Notes: generated from the sequence alone by a model not told the origin. Counted from the first letter of the stretch, positions 29,024 through 38,621 are shown. The stretch: DNA of 64,000 bases from Pedobacter jejuensis (GCF_003725795.1 NZ_RBEE01000002.1:248001-312000), one strand, 5' to 3'. Numbers and translations: made by a program.

Positions 29024-31867
29024 TTAAAATTTGGTTATTGTCTGTTTACCATCGTATCTGATGGTTTTATTTGGTTTTTGATTAAAATTTAATGGATTCG
29101 ATTTTTTAGGATTTATGTAAATGATATTAAAAATTCTATTGCTTAACATTCCCTTGTATGAGCCTTTTCTATCTGCAATGGTTAGCGTTTTTAAATTATC
29201 GTTGTAATTGAAGGTTATTGTAGAAAACTCGCCTTTTTCGTAGTTATAATTCAATCCCTCATCTTCATATAAAGTAAATGTTCCGTCTTTACCTGCGTAA
29301 ACTTGTAGCGTAATTGCATCCGCTGGTTTTTCATCAGTATATTGAATTTCCGGACCGAATGGTATAATAGAACCAGCTTTTACATAAATTGGCATTTGAT
29401 TATATGGCGCATCTGCAGTAATTGTTTGGCCGCCTTTTACATATTTTCCGTTGTAGAAATCGTACCATCCGTTACCTTCAGGCAAGTAAACCTTTCTGCT
29501 TGTTGCACCATATTTATAAACCGGATTAATAAGCATTGATGGACCAAACATGTATTGATCGGCAATGGATTTGATTTTCGAATCGGTGCCATAATCCATA
29601 ACTAAACCACGCATTATGGTATAATCATTTTGATAACTTGCACCAGCAAGCGAATATATATAAGGCATTAAGCGATAGCGTAACTTGTTGTAAAACAGCA
29701 TACTTTTATATGCAGGATGACTTTCTGGTGCAATGTTGTATATTTCACGAAATGGAAACTGACCATGACTTCTAAATAATGGAACGAATGCCCCGAACTG
29801 ATACCATCTTGTATTGAGTTCTCTCCATTCTTTTAAATCTTCAGTATTTGGGTCTTCATACCTGCGTTCTACCGAGAAACCACCAATATCCATTGTCCAA
29901 TAGGGTAAGCCAGACAATGAAAAATTAATTCCTGCAGAAATTTGCGACTTCATATCTTCCCATCTTGATGCAATATCACCACTCCAGGTAGCAGCAGCAT
30001 AACGTTGTAAACCCCCATAAGCCGAACGGGTTAAAATAAATACACGGCTGTTTGGGTTTTCCTTACGTTGACCTTCATAAACTCCTTTTGAATTTTGTAA
30101 TGGAAAGGCGTTAAAATATTTTGTACCCGAACCGAGATAAGTTGGTGTCATATTTTGTTTTCTTTCCCAAATTGGCAGGTTAGAATGTATATCTGGTTCT
30201 GTTGCATCCATCCACCAGGCGTCAATTCCTTTTTTGTATAAAGATTTGTTCATCAAATCCCAAAAAAGGTTTCGAGCTTCAGGATTAAAAGCATCGTAAA
30301 AAGTAGAAGGATATCCCAACCAATCTTTTCTTCCATCAGCAATGTTGCGTTTATACAAAAAGCCGTTTTTATTCATCAGATTGTAATTGGCATTGCCAGA
30401 ATAAAATTTTGGCCAAACAGAAATCATTAATTTCGTGTGATAGGTATCATGAAGTGTTTTGATCATGCCATCAGCATCAGGAAAACGGCTTTTTTCAAAT
30501 TCATGTGTTCCCCAGCTATCTGGTTTCCAGTACTGCCAATCGAGTACAATATTATCGATAGGAATTTTACGGTCTCTAAATTCTTTTACCACACCCAAAA
30601 GGTCATCCTGGGTTTTATACCTTTCTCGACTTTGCCAAAAACCCATAGCCCATTTTGGCATTAAAACGGCTTTACCTGTTAATGTTCTGTAGCCGCTAAT
30701 TACCTCATCGGCATTTGTTCCTGAAACGAAATAGTAGTTAATTTGATCGCCCGATTCCGATGCGAAAGCGTACTGATTTTCATCAGCTTCGGGTATTGGT
30801 GTTAGTGCTTTAATTGATAGATAGGATTCATTGCCATCAGGAATCCATTCTATTTTGATATCATATTTTTTGTCTTTCGACATTTCCGTTTCTACAACTG
30901 CAGAACCAGGATTCCATGCTTGGCGCCATTTATCAACCAACATTTTACCATCAATCCAGATTTTGATATAACCAGCATACTTAACATTAAAATGTTGAAG
31001 ACCAGTATATCCAGAGGATATTTTACCTTCATAAGTTACTTTTCCGTTAGCCATTTTAAAGCTATCGGGAAATTTTTTCATATCACTTAAAAAGGAATAA
31101 TCAATATCCGATTCGGCTCTGGTAATGCCCACCTCACCCGTTTTCTTATCGACATAACTTGCAGTTAACCAACCTTGTTCGCCATTTTTAGAAAACAGTT
31201 TAAAACTAGAAAGTGGCTGATAATCTCTGGTATCTCCAACCTTCGTAATGGAATAGTTATCCCATAGGATACCATAATTTTTATTGCTTAGCAGAAAAGG
31301 AATGGCAACATCGGTATTGTTTTGAAGCAATAAAACCTGCTTGCCTTTATAATCCATCATATCATCTTGATGCTGCCCTAATCCGTAAATGGCTTCATCA
31401 TCAGGTGAATTAAAAACCTGCTCAATTTGATAGCTTGCTTCGCCATCGTTAGAAACTGCTTTAAAACTTCTGGCAGAAAAGGATTTCTCTTCTAAAATGC
31501 TTTTGCCTGCAACATCTTGATAAATGATTTGCCCGGTATTAATATCAACCTTTACTGTAAGTGCCTTGGTTTTAAGTTCTACATTGTTACCATTTTCAGA
31601 AATAGAAAATTCGGGTTTAGATTTTACCGGAATAACCATTAAACTAGGTTCTAAAGAAAATTTATCGGCAACGGTAATTACTGCGTGGATGATTTTTTCT
31701 GTAACGACTTCTAATTTGATTTGTTTACCAATACTAGCATTATTTATGGTTGGCTTAACAATAATACCATTATCGGTTTTTTGATAATGAGTGTTCTGTG
31801 AAAGACAAATAATAGGAAAGGCTAATAAAAATACTGTCGTATTTAAAAGGGTAGAAATTTTTCTCAT
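29024..31867 (-). CDS. GH31 alpha-xylosidase-like enzyme with PA14 insert
   Basis: This exported retaining alpha-glycosidase has 947 residues from the preferred ATG at 31867. An ATG 24 bases upstream (31891) is also possible, but MRKISTLLNTTVFLLAFPI makes a clean signal peptide only from the inner start. The N-terminal GH31 galactose-mutarotase-like domain is interrupted at about residues 235-375 by a PA14-like module (GLQHFNVKYAGYIKIWIDGK). The TIM barrel follows, with predicted nucleophile D554 in WWMDATEPD and acid/base D631 in TWSGDIASRW. The domain order and the position of the PA14 insert match the alpha-xylosidase of the Bacteroides ovatus xyloglucan locus as I remember it. The enzyme would remove alpha-1,6-xylose from xyloglucan oligosaccharides. 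An alpha-glucosidase activity cannot be excluded. It is the first gene downstream of the HTCS regulator. Confidence 0.9.
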   Translation of the reverse strand: MRKISTLLNTTVFLLAFPIICLSQNTHYQKTDNGIIVKPTINNASIGKQIKLEVVTEKIIHAVITVADKFSLEPSLMVIPVKSKPEFSISENGNNVELKTKALTVKVDINTGQIIYQDVAGKSILEEKSFSARSFKAVSNDGEASYQIEQVFNSPDDEAIYGLGQHQDDMMDYKGKQVLLLQNNTDVAIPFLLSNKNYGILWDNYSITKVGDTRDYQPLSSFKLFSKNGEQGWLTASYVDKKTGEVGITRAESDIDYSFLSDMKKFPDSFKMANGKVTYEGKISSGYTGLQHFNVKYAGYIKIWIDGKMLVDKWRQAWNPGSAVVETEMSKDKKYDIKIEWIPDGNESYLSIKALTPIPEADENQYAFASESGDQINYYFVSGTNADEVISGYRTLTGKAVLMPKWAMGFWQSRERYKTQDDLLGVVKEFRDRKIPIDNIVLDWQYWKPDSWGTHEFEKSRFPDADGMIKTLHDTYHTKLMISVWPKFYSGNANYNLMNKNGFLYKRNIADGRKDWLGYPSTFYDAFNPEARNLFWDLMNKSLYKKGIDAWWMDATEPDIHSNLPIWERKQNMTPTYLGSGTKYFNAFPLQNSKGVYEGQRKENPNSRVFILTRSAYGGLQRYAAATWSGDIASRWEDMKSQISAGINFSLSGLPYWTMDIGGFSVERRYEDPNTEDLKEWRELNTRWYQFGAFVPLFRSHGQFPFREIYNIAPESHPAYKSMLFYNKLRYRLMPYIYSLAGASYQNDYTIMRGLVMDYGTDSKIKSIADQYMFGPSMLINPVYKYGATSRKVYLPEGNGWYDFYNGKYVKGGQTITADAPYNQMPIYVKAGSIIPFGPEIQYTDEKPADAITLQVYAGKDGTFTLYEDEGLNYNYEKGEFSTITFNYNDNLKTLTIADRKGSYKGMLSNRIFNIIYINPKKSNPLNFNQKPNKTIRYDGKQTITKF

Positions 31868-31951
31868 AAAGCTTATCGTAAACCGCAGCATGCGATTAAT
31901 AAATATTTGGTTATTGATAAGCTAAAGGTAGGTGCCTACTAAAATTTGCCG

Positions 31952-31987
31952 GGTATGCAAATGTTTAAAAATAGGTATGCAAATGTT
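31952..31987. promoter_or_regulatory. Candidate HTCS operator: perfect 14-base direct repeat
   Basis: GGTATGCAAATGTT occurs at 31952-31965 and again at 31974-31987, in direct orientation and exactly 22 bases apart, about two helical turns. It lies in the 168-base gap between the HTCS stop codon and the GH31 start, 85-120 bases upstream of that start. The HTCS has an AraC-type DNA-binding domain, and such proteins bind direct repeats of about this spacing. This is a strong candidate activator site for the PUL 2 operon. Confidence 0.55.
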
Positions 31988-32035
31988 AACCTGATAAAAA
32001 TTAGGCTTCATTTGATTTTAAAAGCGGTTTTGATT

Positions 32036-35000
32036 TTAATTTTTCTTGGTTTTTTGCAAAACATAAGCCGATGGCAGCATATTAAATTCTTGCTTAAAAT
32101 ATTTGGTAAAATATTTAGGGTTATTAAAACCTACTTCGTAAGCAATTTCGGATATGGTTAATTGAGATTTCTCCAGCAGTTGAATTGACTTTTTTAAGCG
32201 ATAAAAACGAATGTATTCTACAGGCGATTTTCCTGTTAACAACAAAACTTTTTTATATAAGCTTACCCTGCTCATATTCATTTCTCCGCTTAACTGATCT
32301 ACTGAATATTCGGCGTTGGAAACATTACTTTCTATAAATGAGGTAAGCTGACGCATAAATTTTTCATCTACCGATTCTATCTCATCAGTTTTCGGATTAA
32401 TATCAACCTGTTTTTTATATTTTATTTCAGAGGATTTAATTTGAGTAAGTTGATTTTTAATTTTAAAAAGCAAGATTTCAAAATTAAAAGGCTTCATTAC
32501 ATAATCATTTGCACCAGTTTCTAAACCCGAAATCTGCATTTCTTCGCCAGTTAGTGCTGTTAATAAAATTACGGGCGTATTTGCCGTACGTTTATCGGTT
32601 TTAATTTTTTTGCATAAATCTATTCCATTCATTTCAGGCATGCTTACATCACTAACCACCAAATCAGGATGGTGAGACAAAACTTTTTGCCAGCCTTCCT
32701 TTCCATTCGATGCCTCGAAAATTAGATAGTATTCATTCAAATTATCTTTCAGGTAAAACCTAAAATCATCATTATCTTCTACCAATAGTAAAACTGGCTT
32801 CTTACTAAACTCTGGTAATGTGGCAGCATGCTTATCTTCAAAAACAGCATTTAATGGTGATTTTACGGTAAAGCTAAGCTTGCTATTTTCATCTATGGTT
32901 ACCTTAGCTTCATTAAAAGGTATCTTAACAATAAATGTAGAACCAATACCAACGCTACTTTCGGCTGTTACATCGCCCCCATGCAAACGAACAAACTCTT
33001 TGGTTATGGATAAACCTATTCCACTACCCTGATTTACTAATGACCCTGGAATATCACTCTGAAAAAAACGGTCGAAAATTCGATTTAACTTGTCGTTTTC
33101 TATCCCTATACCACTATCGCTAACACTTATCAGTAGCAAGGTCTCTTGATATTGATTAACTTCTGAACCAAGTTGAACCTCTACTTTACCACCTTCTGGT
33201 GTAAATTTAAACGCATTACTTAGCAAATTAAATAGAATACGTTCAATTTTATCATAATCAAACTCGGTAATAAAGTTAGTCAAATCAGATTGGAAACTAA
33301 ATTCGATGTTCTTTTTTTCAGCGATATCAGAAAATGAATGTGTTAAATCTTTAATAAAATCTACAATGTCGCCCAGTTTAAAATCCAGTTTTAATTGTTG
33401 GACTTCCATTCGCCTAAAATCCAGCAATTGGTTAACCATATTTAGCAAACGCCTTCCGTTTCTGTGAATCATTTGCATTTGTTGCTTTCTGCCACTGTCC
33501 TCAGTTTGCTTGATTAGCTTTTCCATTGGCGTAATAATCAACGACAATGGCGTTCTAAATTCATGACTGATATTGGTAAAAAATTTAATCTTCATTAAAT
33601 CCAGCTCATGCATTCTTTTAGCTTCACGTCGCTCCTGTTCTATTGCAAATTCGGTTTTTAGCTTTCTGATGCCTCGTTGCCTAACTAAAAATAGTGCACC
33701 ACCAATTGTAGCTAAATATAAAACATACGCTAATGGAGTTTTCCAAAATGGAGGCAATATCTCAATCGCTATTCTTTTTTCGTTTGCTACCCAATCTCCT
33801 GCAGCATTTGTGGAATATACTTTAAAGGTATAATTTCCGGGGTCTAAATTGGTGTAAGTGGCTCTTCGTAAATTTCCTGTTGGTTCCTGCCATGTTTTGT
33901 CGAATCCTTCCAACATATATTTATACTTAATCTTATCCGGATTGAAATAATTCAAAGCAGTAAATTCTATCGAAACCACATTGTTTTGATGATTTAATGA
34001 TAGCTCAGTAGTACTATTCAATGTTTTTTCTAAAATTACATCGCCATTTAATTCTTCATCAACAGCAATGCTTTTGTTGGCAATTTGCAAATCAGAAAGT
34101 GCAATTTCAGGTTTACTGTGGTCGGTTTTTATTGCTTCGGGTTTAAACATGTTAAAGCCGTTTGCGCCACCAAATATTAACTCACCCTTTTTGGTTAAAT
34201 AAGCAGAGTTAACATTAAATTCTTTTCCTTGCAAACCATCTTGCTGGTCGTAATTTCTAAAAGAAAAACTAAAGCTTTTACCATTGTTTTTGACTTTAAT
34301 AAACGTTAAACCCTTGGTAGAACTTACCCAAAGATTTTTGTTTTTATCCTCTACAATGTTAAGCGTTGTATTATCAGGCAAACCATTTTCAATCCTAAAT
34401 ACATCGAAATGTTTTGTTTTCGGGTTATATCGATTTAGCCCATCTCGGGTAGTTATCCAAATGTAACCGTAACTATCTTCCAAAATATCGTAAACGTTGC
34501 CATTGCTTAATGAATTTTTAAGTTGAGGATCGGCATTAAAATGTGTGAATTTATTGGTTTTCTTCTCCCAAAAATCCAATCCTACAGAAGTACCGATATA
34601 TGCATTTCCGTATTTATCTTTTAACAAAGCGGTTACGAAATTTGATGCAACACTATTTTTTGACTGGTATGCTTTATAATGGGTAAATATCCCGCTAGTT
34701 CTATCCAATACATCAATACCTGCACCTAAGGTGCCAATCCACAATTTTTTATCATCGCCTTCGATGATATCCCAAATCCTATCATCACCAATGCTATTTG
34801 TATTTTTTGTATCGTGGCGATAATGTTTAAAGTTTTTACCATCGAAGCGATCTAAACCTCCAAAATAAGTACCAATCCATAATTTCTTTTCATCATCAAT
34901 AAATAAGCTCACCACAATATCATTGCTAATGCTATTTACATCATTAGCATTGTGCTTATAAGTAAGGTATTTCTGATTTTTTCTATCGTAATAAATTAAG

Positions 35001-36157
35001 CCATGACCATTTGTTCCAATCCAGATATTGCCCTTATCATCCTCGATAAATCGGTTCACATCATCATAAGGCAAACTATTTTTATTTGATGATAAATGCT
35101 TGTACAAAGGGAATTTAATTATATTTTGATGGTAATAACTTACTCCCTTTTTAAAAGTTCCAACCCAAATAATGCCTGTATTATCTTTATACATACTTAC
35201 AACACTATTCTGACTTAATGTTTTCGGGTCGTCTTCCCTACTTTCTACATAGTTTATTTCGAAGTTTTTCTCATCTAAAATATTAATACCGCCATGGTCG
35301 GTTCCTATCCAAATTGCACCATTATCATCTTGTATAATTCCGGTAATTAAGTTGCTATTTAAACCTCCAGCTTTTTTACTTAAAAATTTAACCTGATTAG
35401 TTGAGATAGCATAATAAGTAAGATTTTCCTGATCGTTAAAACTCCAGATAAATACACCACCATCTTTATCGATAAAAAACCTAAGCGGCTTAAAATCTAT
35501 TGGCTCTTTAAATTTTAAAGCAATAAAGCGCCTTTTTAATTTTAAACTAAAAGCATCAAATTGTTCGAAGGTTTTATCGGTATGTAAAACATATATATTT
35601 CCATTTGTATCATTTTGTATATCCGAAACTGGTGCTTTGCCAAGTATGCCATTATCTGAACATTTTAAATGAACAGTTTTTTTATTGTCTGTTTGATAAA
35701 TGTAGATTCCATCATTACCGGCATTAAACCAAAAATTACCTGTTTTATCTTTTTTTACATTGAGAATAGCACTTGTACTAATACCTAAAGATTTAAAATA
35801 TGGATTAACATTTTGTACAATGCTCTGCTTTTCTAGGTCGAATATATTTAAGCCTGCTCTGGTATCGATTAATAGTTTTGAATGAGGTAATTCGGCTACA
35901 TTGTTGATAAAATCATCACTAAGTGTATTTGGATTTCTAGAATTATGTTTGAAAACTTTAAATTGATATCCATCATATCGGTTCAAGCCGGCCATAGTAC
36001 CAAACCACATATATCCTTTTGAATCTTTGTGTATTGCGGTTACCTGATTATTTGAAAGGCCGTTAGATAAATCTAGTCTCGAAAACTGCAGTTGAGTTTC
36101 TTGAGCGGATGCATACCCACAAAAAATAAATAAAATACAGAGAATTTTGAGACGCAT
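32036..36157 (-). CDS. Hybrid two-component system regulator (HTCS) of PUL 2
   Basis: This is a one-protein sensor-kinase-regulator spanning the inner membrane, about 1373 residues from the ATG at 36157. An upstream TTG at 36172 is less likely. A signal peptide (ends YASAQ) leads to a large periplasmic region, about 20-730, made of two-component-regulator propeller repeats (many IWIGT, LWIGT and GLNRYD motifs). A Y_Y_Y domain (about 740-805) and a transmembrane helix (about 808-830, PLAYVLYLATIGGALFLV) follow. The cytoplasmic part has HisKA with phosphorylatable H865 (NISHEFRTPL), a HATPase_c with N and G boxes, a receiver domain with D1170 (VVSDVSMPEMNG) and a C-terminal AraC-type helix-turn-helix. 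It lies directly upstream of the GH31-susC-susD operon in the same orientation and presumably activates it on binding an oligosaccharide in the periplasm. The ligand is unknown. Confidence 0.95.
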   Translation of the reverse strand: MRLKILCILFIFCGYASAQETQLQFSRLDLSNGLSNNQVTAIHKDSKGYMWFGTMAGLNRYDGYQFKVFKHNSRNPNTLSDDFINNVAELPHSKLLIDTRAGLNIFDLEKQSIVQNVNPYFKSLGISTSAILNVKKDKTGNFWFNAGNDGIYIYQTDNKKTVHLKCSDNGILGKAPVSDIQNDTNGNIYVLHTDKTFEQFDAFSLKLKRRFIALKFKEPIDFKPLRFFIDKDGGVFIWSFNDQENLTYYAISTNQVKFLSKKAGGLNSNLITGIIQDDNGAIWIGTDHGGINILDEKNFEINYVESREDDPKTLSQNSVVSMYKDNTGIIWVGTFKKGVSYYHQNIIKFPLYKHLSSNKNSLPYDDVNRFIEDDKGNIWIGTNGHGLIYYDRKNQKYLTYKHNANDVNSISNDIVVSLFIDDEKKLWIGTYFGGLDRFDGKNFKHYRHDTKNTNSIGDDRIWDIIEGDDKKLWIGTLGAGIDVLDRTSGIFTHYKAYQSKNSVASNFVTALLKDKYGNAYIGTSVGLDFWEKKTNKFTHFNADPQLKNSLSNGNVYDILEDSYGYIWITTRDGLNRYNPKTKHFDVFRIENGLPDNTTLNIVEDKNKNLWVSSTKGLTFIKVKNNGKSFSFSFRNYDQQDGLQGKEFNVNSAYLTKKGELIFGGANGFNMFKPEAIKTDHSKPEIALSDLQIANKSIAVDEELNGDVILEKTLNSTTELSLNHQNNVVSIEFTALNYFNPDKIKYKYMLEGFDKTWQEPTGNLRRATYTNLDPGNYTFKVYSTNAAGDWVANEKRIAIEILPPFWKTPLAYVLYLATIGGALFLVRQRGIRKLKTEFAIEQERREAKRMHELDLMKIKFFTNISHEFRTPLSLIITPMEKLIKQTEDSGRKQQMQMIHRNGRRLLNMVNQLLDFRRMEVQQLKLDFKLGDIVDFIKDLTHSFSDIAEKKNIEFSFQSDLTNFITEFDYDKIERILFNLLSNAFKFTPEGGKVEVQLGSEVNQYQETLLLISVSDSGIGIENDKLNRIFDRFFQSDIPGSLVNQGSGIGLSITKEFVRLHGGDVTAESSVGIGSTFIVKIPFNEAKVTIDENSKLSFTVKSPLNAVFEDKHAATLPEFSKKPVLLLVEDNDDFRFYLKDNLNEYYLIFEASNGKEGWQKVLSHHPDLVVSDVSMPEMNGIDLCKKIKTDKRTANTPVILLTALTGEEMQISGLETGANDYVMKPFNFEILLFKIKNQLTQIKSSEIKYKKQVDINPKTDEIESVDEKFMRQLTSFIESNVSNAEYSVDQLSGEMNMSRVSLYKKVLLLTGKSPVEYIRFYRLKKSIQLLEKSQLTISEIAYEVGFNNPKYFTKYFKQEFNMLPSAYVLQKTKKN

Positions 36158-36439
36158 CTTACAATAGAACAATATTTGGATTAGAAATGATGTACAATGT
36201 AAGCATAAAAACAGAAAATTTTAAAGCTGATATGAACGAAGTATTATGGCAAATTGACGTTGTCGTCGTTCGATTATGATACCTCTAAAAGTAACTTTTG
36301 CTTAGAGATATGAAGTATTATTGTTTGGGGGAAAATACGTGTTTTATGCAATACAACTATTTTTGATGGCTTATTAAAAACAAACGAATTGATTAAAGGT
36401 TCTTAGTATGGATGCTATAGCATTATGATTGAGAGATAT

Positions 36440-36799
36440 ATGAAAGGGAAAAAAATAAGCGTCTTGGAGGATGATGAAGGAATATTAGAGGTAGTAGAAA
36501 TGATATTATCTGCAGAAGGTTATGAAGTTGATGGCTTTGCTTGCGTTAATGATTTTATGATTGGAAACGCTACCAGCATACCTGATATTTATTTATTAGA
36601 CGTAATGTTACCAGATGGTGATGGTTTACGAATTTGCAATCAATTAAAAAATCAACCAAAAACCAGCCATGTTCCGGTTGTAATGATGAGCGCCCATGCC
36701 GATATCTCTATTATGATGGCGCAGTGTAAGGCAGATGGTTTTATATCTAAGCCTTTTGATCTTAATCACATTATTAACTTAGTCGGCAGTTTTAGATAA
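36440..36799 (+). CDS. Single-domain response regulator (CheY-like receiver)
   Basis: It has 119 residues starting at the ATG at 36440; an in-frame ATG at 36425 would add five residues. It consists only of a receiver domain. The acidic pair is in VLEDDEG, the phosphoacceptor is D54 in YLLDVMLPDGDG, the switch Ser is in VVMMSAHAD and Lys in FISKPFDL. There is no output domain. It converges with the histidine kinase gene (stop codons 5 bases apart), which makes them a plausible signalling pair even though they are on opposite strands. The 282 bases between it and the divergent HTCS gene should hold both promoters; I see no clear repeat there. Confidence 0.9.
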   Translation: MKGKKISVLEDDEGILEVVEMILSAEGYEVDGFACVNDFMIGNATSIPDIYLLDVMLPDGDGLRICNQLKNQPKTSHVPVVMMSAHADISIMMAQCKADGFISKPFDLNHIINLVGSFR

Positions 36800-36804
36800 A
36801 AATT

Positions 36805-37536
36805 TTATGATTCTTCCAGTTTAGTAATTGAAGATTCAGTTGGTATAGAAAAGTAAAACGTGGAGCCTTTGCCCAGTTCGCTTTCTACCCAAATTTTCCC
36901 TGCATGTGCCTGAATAATTTCATCGCATAAATAAAGCCCGATACCGAAACCACTTATAGTCTGAATTTCTTTTCTATCTACCCTGTAAAAACGTTCGAAT
37001 AGTTTCTTTAAATCGTGCCCTGCAATGCCAATGCCTTGATCTTTTACGCTAACCACAGCATTTGTTTCTTCCGTAACGCAAGCAACATTAATGGTTGTTC
37101 CTCTTGGCGAATATTTAACCGCATTGTTTATAAAATTGGTAATTACCTGACCAATTTTATCTCTATCGGCTTTTACGATAGTACGTTCTACCGGTGCAAA
37201 TATTACATTATGTGAAGAAATAGTGGCTTGCGATTCTACTTCCGACTCTTTTACCAATTCGGCCATATCAAAAACAGTAGTATTCAAAGGGATTTTTCCT
37301 GTTTCTGCCCTTTTCATATTCAAAAATCCATCGATTAATGAAACCATTTTTCGTACTTGCAGAAGTGCTCTACCAAGCACTCCGCTACTAAAATCGTCGT
37401 CATTTTTGGCAGCTTTTAACTGTAGAACCTGAATATAACCACTCATTGATGTTAATGGAGTTTTAAGTTCGTGGCTAACAATACTGATGAAGCCATTTTT
37501 ACGCTGGTCATCTTCTTTACGTTCCGTAATATCCAT
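36805..37536 (-). CDS. Histidine kinase catalytic part (3' portion of a frameshifted GAF-PAS kinase gene)
   Basis: It has 243 residues from the first ATG. It starts inside the end of a PAS domain (MDITERK, the usual PAS-to-linker join). HisKA follows with H22 in IVSHELKTPLTS, then HATPase_c with the N box (NFINNAVKYSPRG), G1 (VKDQGIGIAG) and G2 (GFGIGLYLCDEI). The same frame stays open upstream through RWVRATGKL to the A-run at 37621-37628 (minus-strand reading). There it continues the protein encoded at 37581-38621 after a shift of one base. It was therefore almost certainly one gene. It could be made by frameshifting, by internal initiation at 37536, or not at all if the gene is dead. There is no transmembrane segment, so it is cytoplasmic. 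Confidence 0.8.
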   Translation of the reverse strand: MDITERKEDDQRKNGFISIVSHELKTPLTSMSGYIQVLQLKAAKNDDDFSSGVLGRALLQVRKMVSLIDGFLNMKRAETGKIPLNTTVFDMAELVKESEVESQATISSHNVIFAPVERTIVKADRDKIGQVITNFINNAVKYSPRGTTINVACVTEETNAVVSVKDQGIGIAGHDLKKLFERFYRVDRKEIQTISGFGIGLYLCDEIIQAHAGKIWVESELGKGSTFYFSIPTESSITKLEES

Positions 37537-37580
37537 TATGGTACCTGAAAAGTAAGATCTTCGACCATTATCTGCAGGGT

Positions 37581-38621
37581 TTAATTTTCCAGTTGCCCTA
37601 ACCCATCGTAATCGATTGTCTTTTTTTTGGATATAATTGGATACTCCAAATCATAAGCTTCTCCTGACGCTATTGCTTCCTCAACTTTAGCACCTACAAT
37701 ACTCCTGTAATCTTCACGAATGTGATTAAGGGCAGCATCATATGCCATGGTTTCACTTGGTTCATAACCGAAAAATTCTTTTAGTCGGGGCGATGGTATA
37801 AACTCCCGTGTATCTGCATCGATATACCAAATACCCAATTCAGCCTGCTCTATGGCAAGATTTTTTATCTCCTCACTTTCTGCAAGTTTAGCATTGCTGA
37901 GGTATAAACTTCTTTGGCTAACCTTTAGCGAATGATTGAGCGCAATTAATTCTTCATTTGCTGCCAGGATTTCTTCATTGGTAGTCGAAAGTTCTTCATT
38001 CAACTCTTCAACCATCCTTTGGCTGTAAAACAATTCGTCATTTGTAGCCTTTAACTCTTCATTAACGGCTTCGGCACTTTCAGAAATCATATGCTGCTTT
38101 TCAGCCTCTTCTATCGATGAAAGCCTAAGCTCTATTTCATCCATCACAATTTTAGCTAAACTTTCTAAAATCACACGACTCTTTTCATCGAATGTTCTTG
38201 GGGTTTTATCTATGATGCAAAGCGTTCCTATTCTGAAACCATCGGCAGTTGTAAGCGGTGCACCTGCATAAAACCTTAAGCCAAAACTACCAGCAACATT
38301 AGGGTTAGTTAATAAACAGGGTTCTGTTGGAGCATTTTCAAAAACCGTTACGTTTTTATCTAATATGGAAAGTGAACATAAACTCACACCTCTTGATGTG
38401 CTTTTAACATTTCCCATACCGATATTAGCTTTAAAATAAACCTGTTCGGCATCTACAAGGGAAATTAGTGAAACTGGAACATCAAAAATTTGAGTAGCTA
38501 ATTTGGCAACATTGTCGAAAGCATTTTCTGGTGGTGTATCGAGTATTTTATATCGCTTCAAAGCCTCAATACGCAATTCATCATTATCAGGAATAATGTT
38601 TTTTCCAAAAGTGTTATCCAT
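37581..38621 (-). CDS. GAF-PAS sensor part (5' portion of a frameshifted histidine kinase gene)
   Basis: It has 346 residues. A GAF domain spans about 25-165 (LRIEALKRYKILDTPPENAF; RFYAGAPLTTADGFRIGTLC). A long Glu-rich coiled coil covers about 175-250 (VEELNEELSTTNEEILAANE). The first two thirds of a PAS domain follow (about 255-335, GIWYIDADTREFIPSPRLKE). The frame then leaves PAS homology at a run of eight A and ends 15 codons later with DYDGLGQLEN. A shift of -1 in the run restores the PAS end (RLRWVRATGKL) and joins to the kinase at 36805-37536. As it stands this would give a sensor without kinase, comparable in principle to the short dnaX product. Sequencing error or a decayed gene are the alternatives. 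Confidence 0.8.
   Translation of the reverse strand: MDNTFGKNIIPDNDELRIEALKRYKILDTPPENAFDNVAKLATQIFDVPVSLISLVDAEQVYFKANIGMGNVKSTSRGVSLCSLSILDKNVTVFENAPTEPCLLTNPNVAGSFGLRFYAGAPLTTADGFRIGTLCIIDKTPRTFDEKSRVILESLAKIVMDEIELRLSSIEEAEKQHMISESAEAVNEELKATNDELFYSQRMVEELNEELSTTNEEILAANEELIALNHSLKVSQRSLYLSNAKLAESEEIKNLAIEQAELGIWYIDADTREFIPSPRLKEFFGYEPSETMAYDAALNHIREDYRSIVGAKVEEAIASGEAYDLEYPIISKKKTIDYDGLGQLEN
37620..37629 (-). other. Candidate slippery site A_AAA_AAG in the histidine kinase gene
   Basis: On the minus strand the zero-frame codons are TCC AAA AAA AAG ACA. The heptamer A AAA AAG (37620-37626 in plus coordinates) is in the register needed for -1 ribosomal slippage. After slippage the next codon is GAC, which opens exactly the frame that completes the PAS domain and the kinase. 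A run of eight A is also prone to transcriptional slippage and to sequencing error. Confidence 0.55.

Noticed and set aside
36158..36439. Search of the HTCS/response-regulator divergent gap for a -33/-7 promoter pair or a riboswitch
   Set aside because: No 8-base TAnnTTTG element with a correctly spaced TTTG box and no recognisable riboswitch was found.
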